Part shown: in pieces, positions 12,117 through 12,535 of the stretch
How the letters are laid out: each line of letters starts with the position of its first letter
Position numbering within the stretch: position 1 is the stretch's first letter
NCBI GenBank assembly: GCA_029259875.1
Contig: JAJDEK010000463.1
Coordinates: forward strand, 1 to 12,535
DNA: 12,535 nucleotides
From: Planctomycetaceae bacterium
Lineage (GTDB): Bacteria > Planctomycetota > Planctomycetia > Planctomycetales > Planctomycetaceae
Direction of reading: 5' to 3'
Translations under genes and position numbers: made by a program
Notes under the pieces: model-generated
Database searches by the model: none
What the model was told of the DNA's origin: nothing
What the model saw: the letters and a program-made list of their open reading frames with translations, nothing else

Positions 12117-12535
12117 ATGAGAAACATCAAAGAGCAATTTATTCTGTTGTTAGCGACAGGGCTGGGAATTGGCTATGTACCTCGCGCTCCCGGAACGTTT
12201 GGTAGCCTGTTAGGCCCTTTATTAGTTATGGGTATTCTTTGGTGTAATCTAGCGTTTCCCGTGTATCTACTGATCACAGTGGCTCTATTTTTGGTTGGGG
12301 TCTATGTATGTGATCGAGGAGCGAAAATTCTGGGATTAGACGATCCTGGCTGCATTGTCTTTGATGAAATTACTGCGTTTACTGTGGTGTTGTTACCTGT
12401 CGTTTATTGGCCCATCGATGGCAATTTTCTATGGATTTCACTAATTGCGTTTCTCTGGTTCCGTTTGTTTGACATCTGGAAACCTTGGCCGGTTCGTTTT
12501 TTTGATCGAATTCACGGAGGCTGGGGGATCATGGC
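12117..12535 (+). CDS. pgpA: Phosphatidylglycerophosphatase A, C-terminus cut by window edge
   Basis: PgpA dephosphorylates phosphatidylglycerol phosphate to phosphatidylglycerol at the inner membrane, the last step of PG synthesis. 139 codons are present and the frame is open at the right edge; family members are usually about 150-170 residues, so little is missing. Motifs seen: GLGIGYVPRAPGTFGSLLGP (15-34), DPGCIVFDEITAF (76-88) with the acidic pair D83-E84, and FRLFDIWKPWPVRFFDRI (115-132) leading into HGGWGIM at the cut. Hydrophobic helices lie near 30-48, 50-66, 86-100 and 104-118. Translation is taken from ATG 12117, which gives the expected N-terminus; there is no clear SD. It diverges from cysI. 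Confidence 0.93.
   Translation, partial: MRNIKEQFILLLATGLGIGYVPRAPGTFGSLLGPLLVMGILWCNLAFPVYLLITVALFLVGVYVCDRGAKILGLDDPGCIVFDEITAFTVVLLPVVYWPIDGNFLWISLIAFLWFRLFDIWKPWPVRFFDRIHGGWGIM

Overview
The window looks like chromosomal housekeeping DNA from a mesophilic bacterium of about 45-48% GC. It is most likely a planctomycete of the Gimesia/Planctomyces type. That is an inference from general resemblance: an HU protein with a long Pro/Gln-rich tail, a tiny lipoprotein with a conserved-looking C-terminus, genes set apart by long spacers, and weak or absent Shine-Dalgarno (SD) sites at many starts. I see no phage, transposon, CRISPR array, rRNA or tRNA, so this reads as core genome.

Layout, left to right. 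Positions 1-2482, minus strand: pyrD (class 1B-like dihydroorotate dehydrogenase), then trpS (tryptophanyl-tRNA synthetase), then a membrane protein cut by the window edge; the last two are only 10 bp apart. Positions 2483-3509: a spacer with a 17-bp tandem repeat, a small minus-strand lipoprotein gene with its terminator, and a possible 45-codon plus-strand ORF. Positions 3510-4587: an HU-family gene with a strong terminator and a good promoter, then about 630 bp of non-coding DNA with several inverted repeats. Positions 4588-5742: a divergent pair, a YkgJ-type cysteine-cluster protein and mobA (molybdenum cofactor guanylyltransferase). Positions 5778-9679, minus strand: leuA (2-isopropylmalate synthase), a single-pass membrane protein of unknown function, and a large GT-C type membrane glycosyltransferase. 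Positions 9680-10075: the leuA leader. Positions 10076-12535: a CysI-type sulfite reductase gene with a structured leader, then a divergent pgpA (phosphatidylglycerophosphatase A) cut by the right edge.

The most notable find is in front of leuA. A 21-codon minus-strand ORF at 9825-9890 has 8 leucine codons, five of them CTA, clustered at codons 6-16. It is followed by a 14-bp hairpin with a U-run at 9760-9793. A pause hairpin and an antiterminator pairing can both be drawn, and a good sigma70-type promoter (TTGACC-17-TAGATT) lies upstream. Together these are the parts of ribosome-mediated transcription attenuation by leucine, as in enteric leuL, here in an apparently non-enteric bacterium. 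The short leader peptide would be missed by ordinary gene calling.

The other genes serve unrelated basic jobs: pyrimidine synthesis, tRNA charging, nucleoid structure, Mo-cofactor maturation, leucine synthesis, sulfur assimilation and phospholipid synthesis. No single pathway ties the window together. Both leuA and the sulfite reductase gene have long structured 5' leaders, which suggests RNA-level control of these two amino-acid-related genes.
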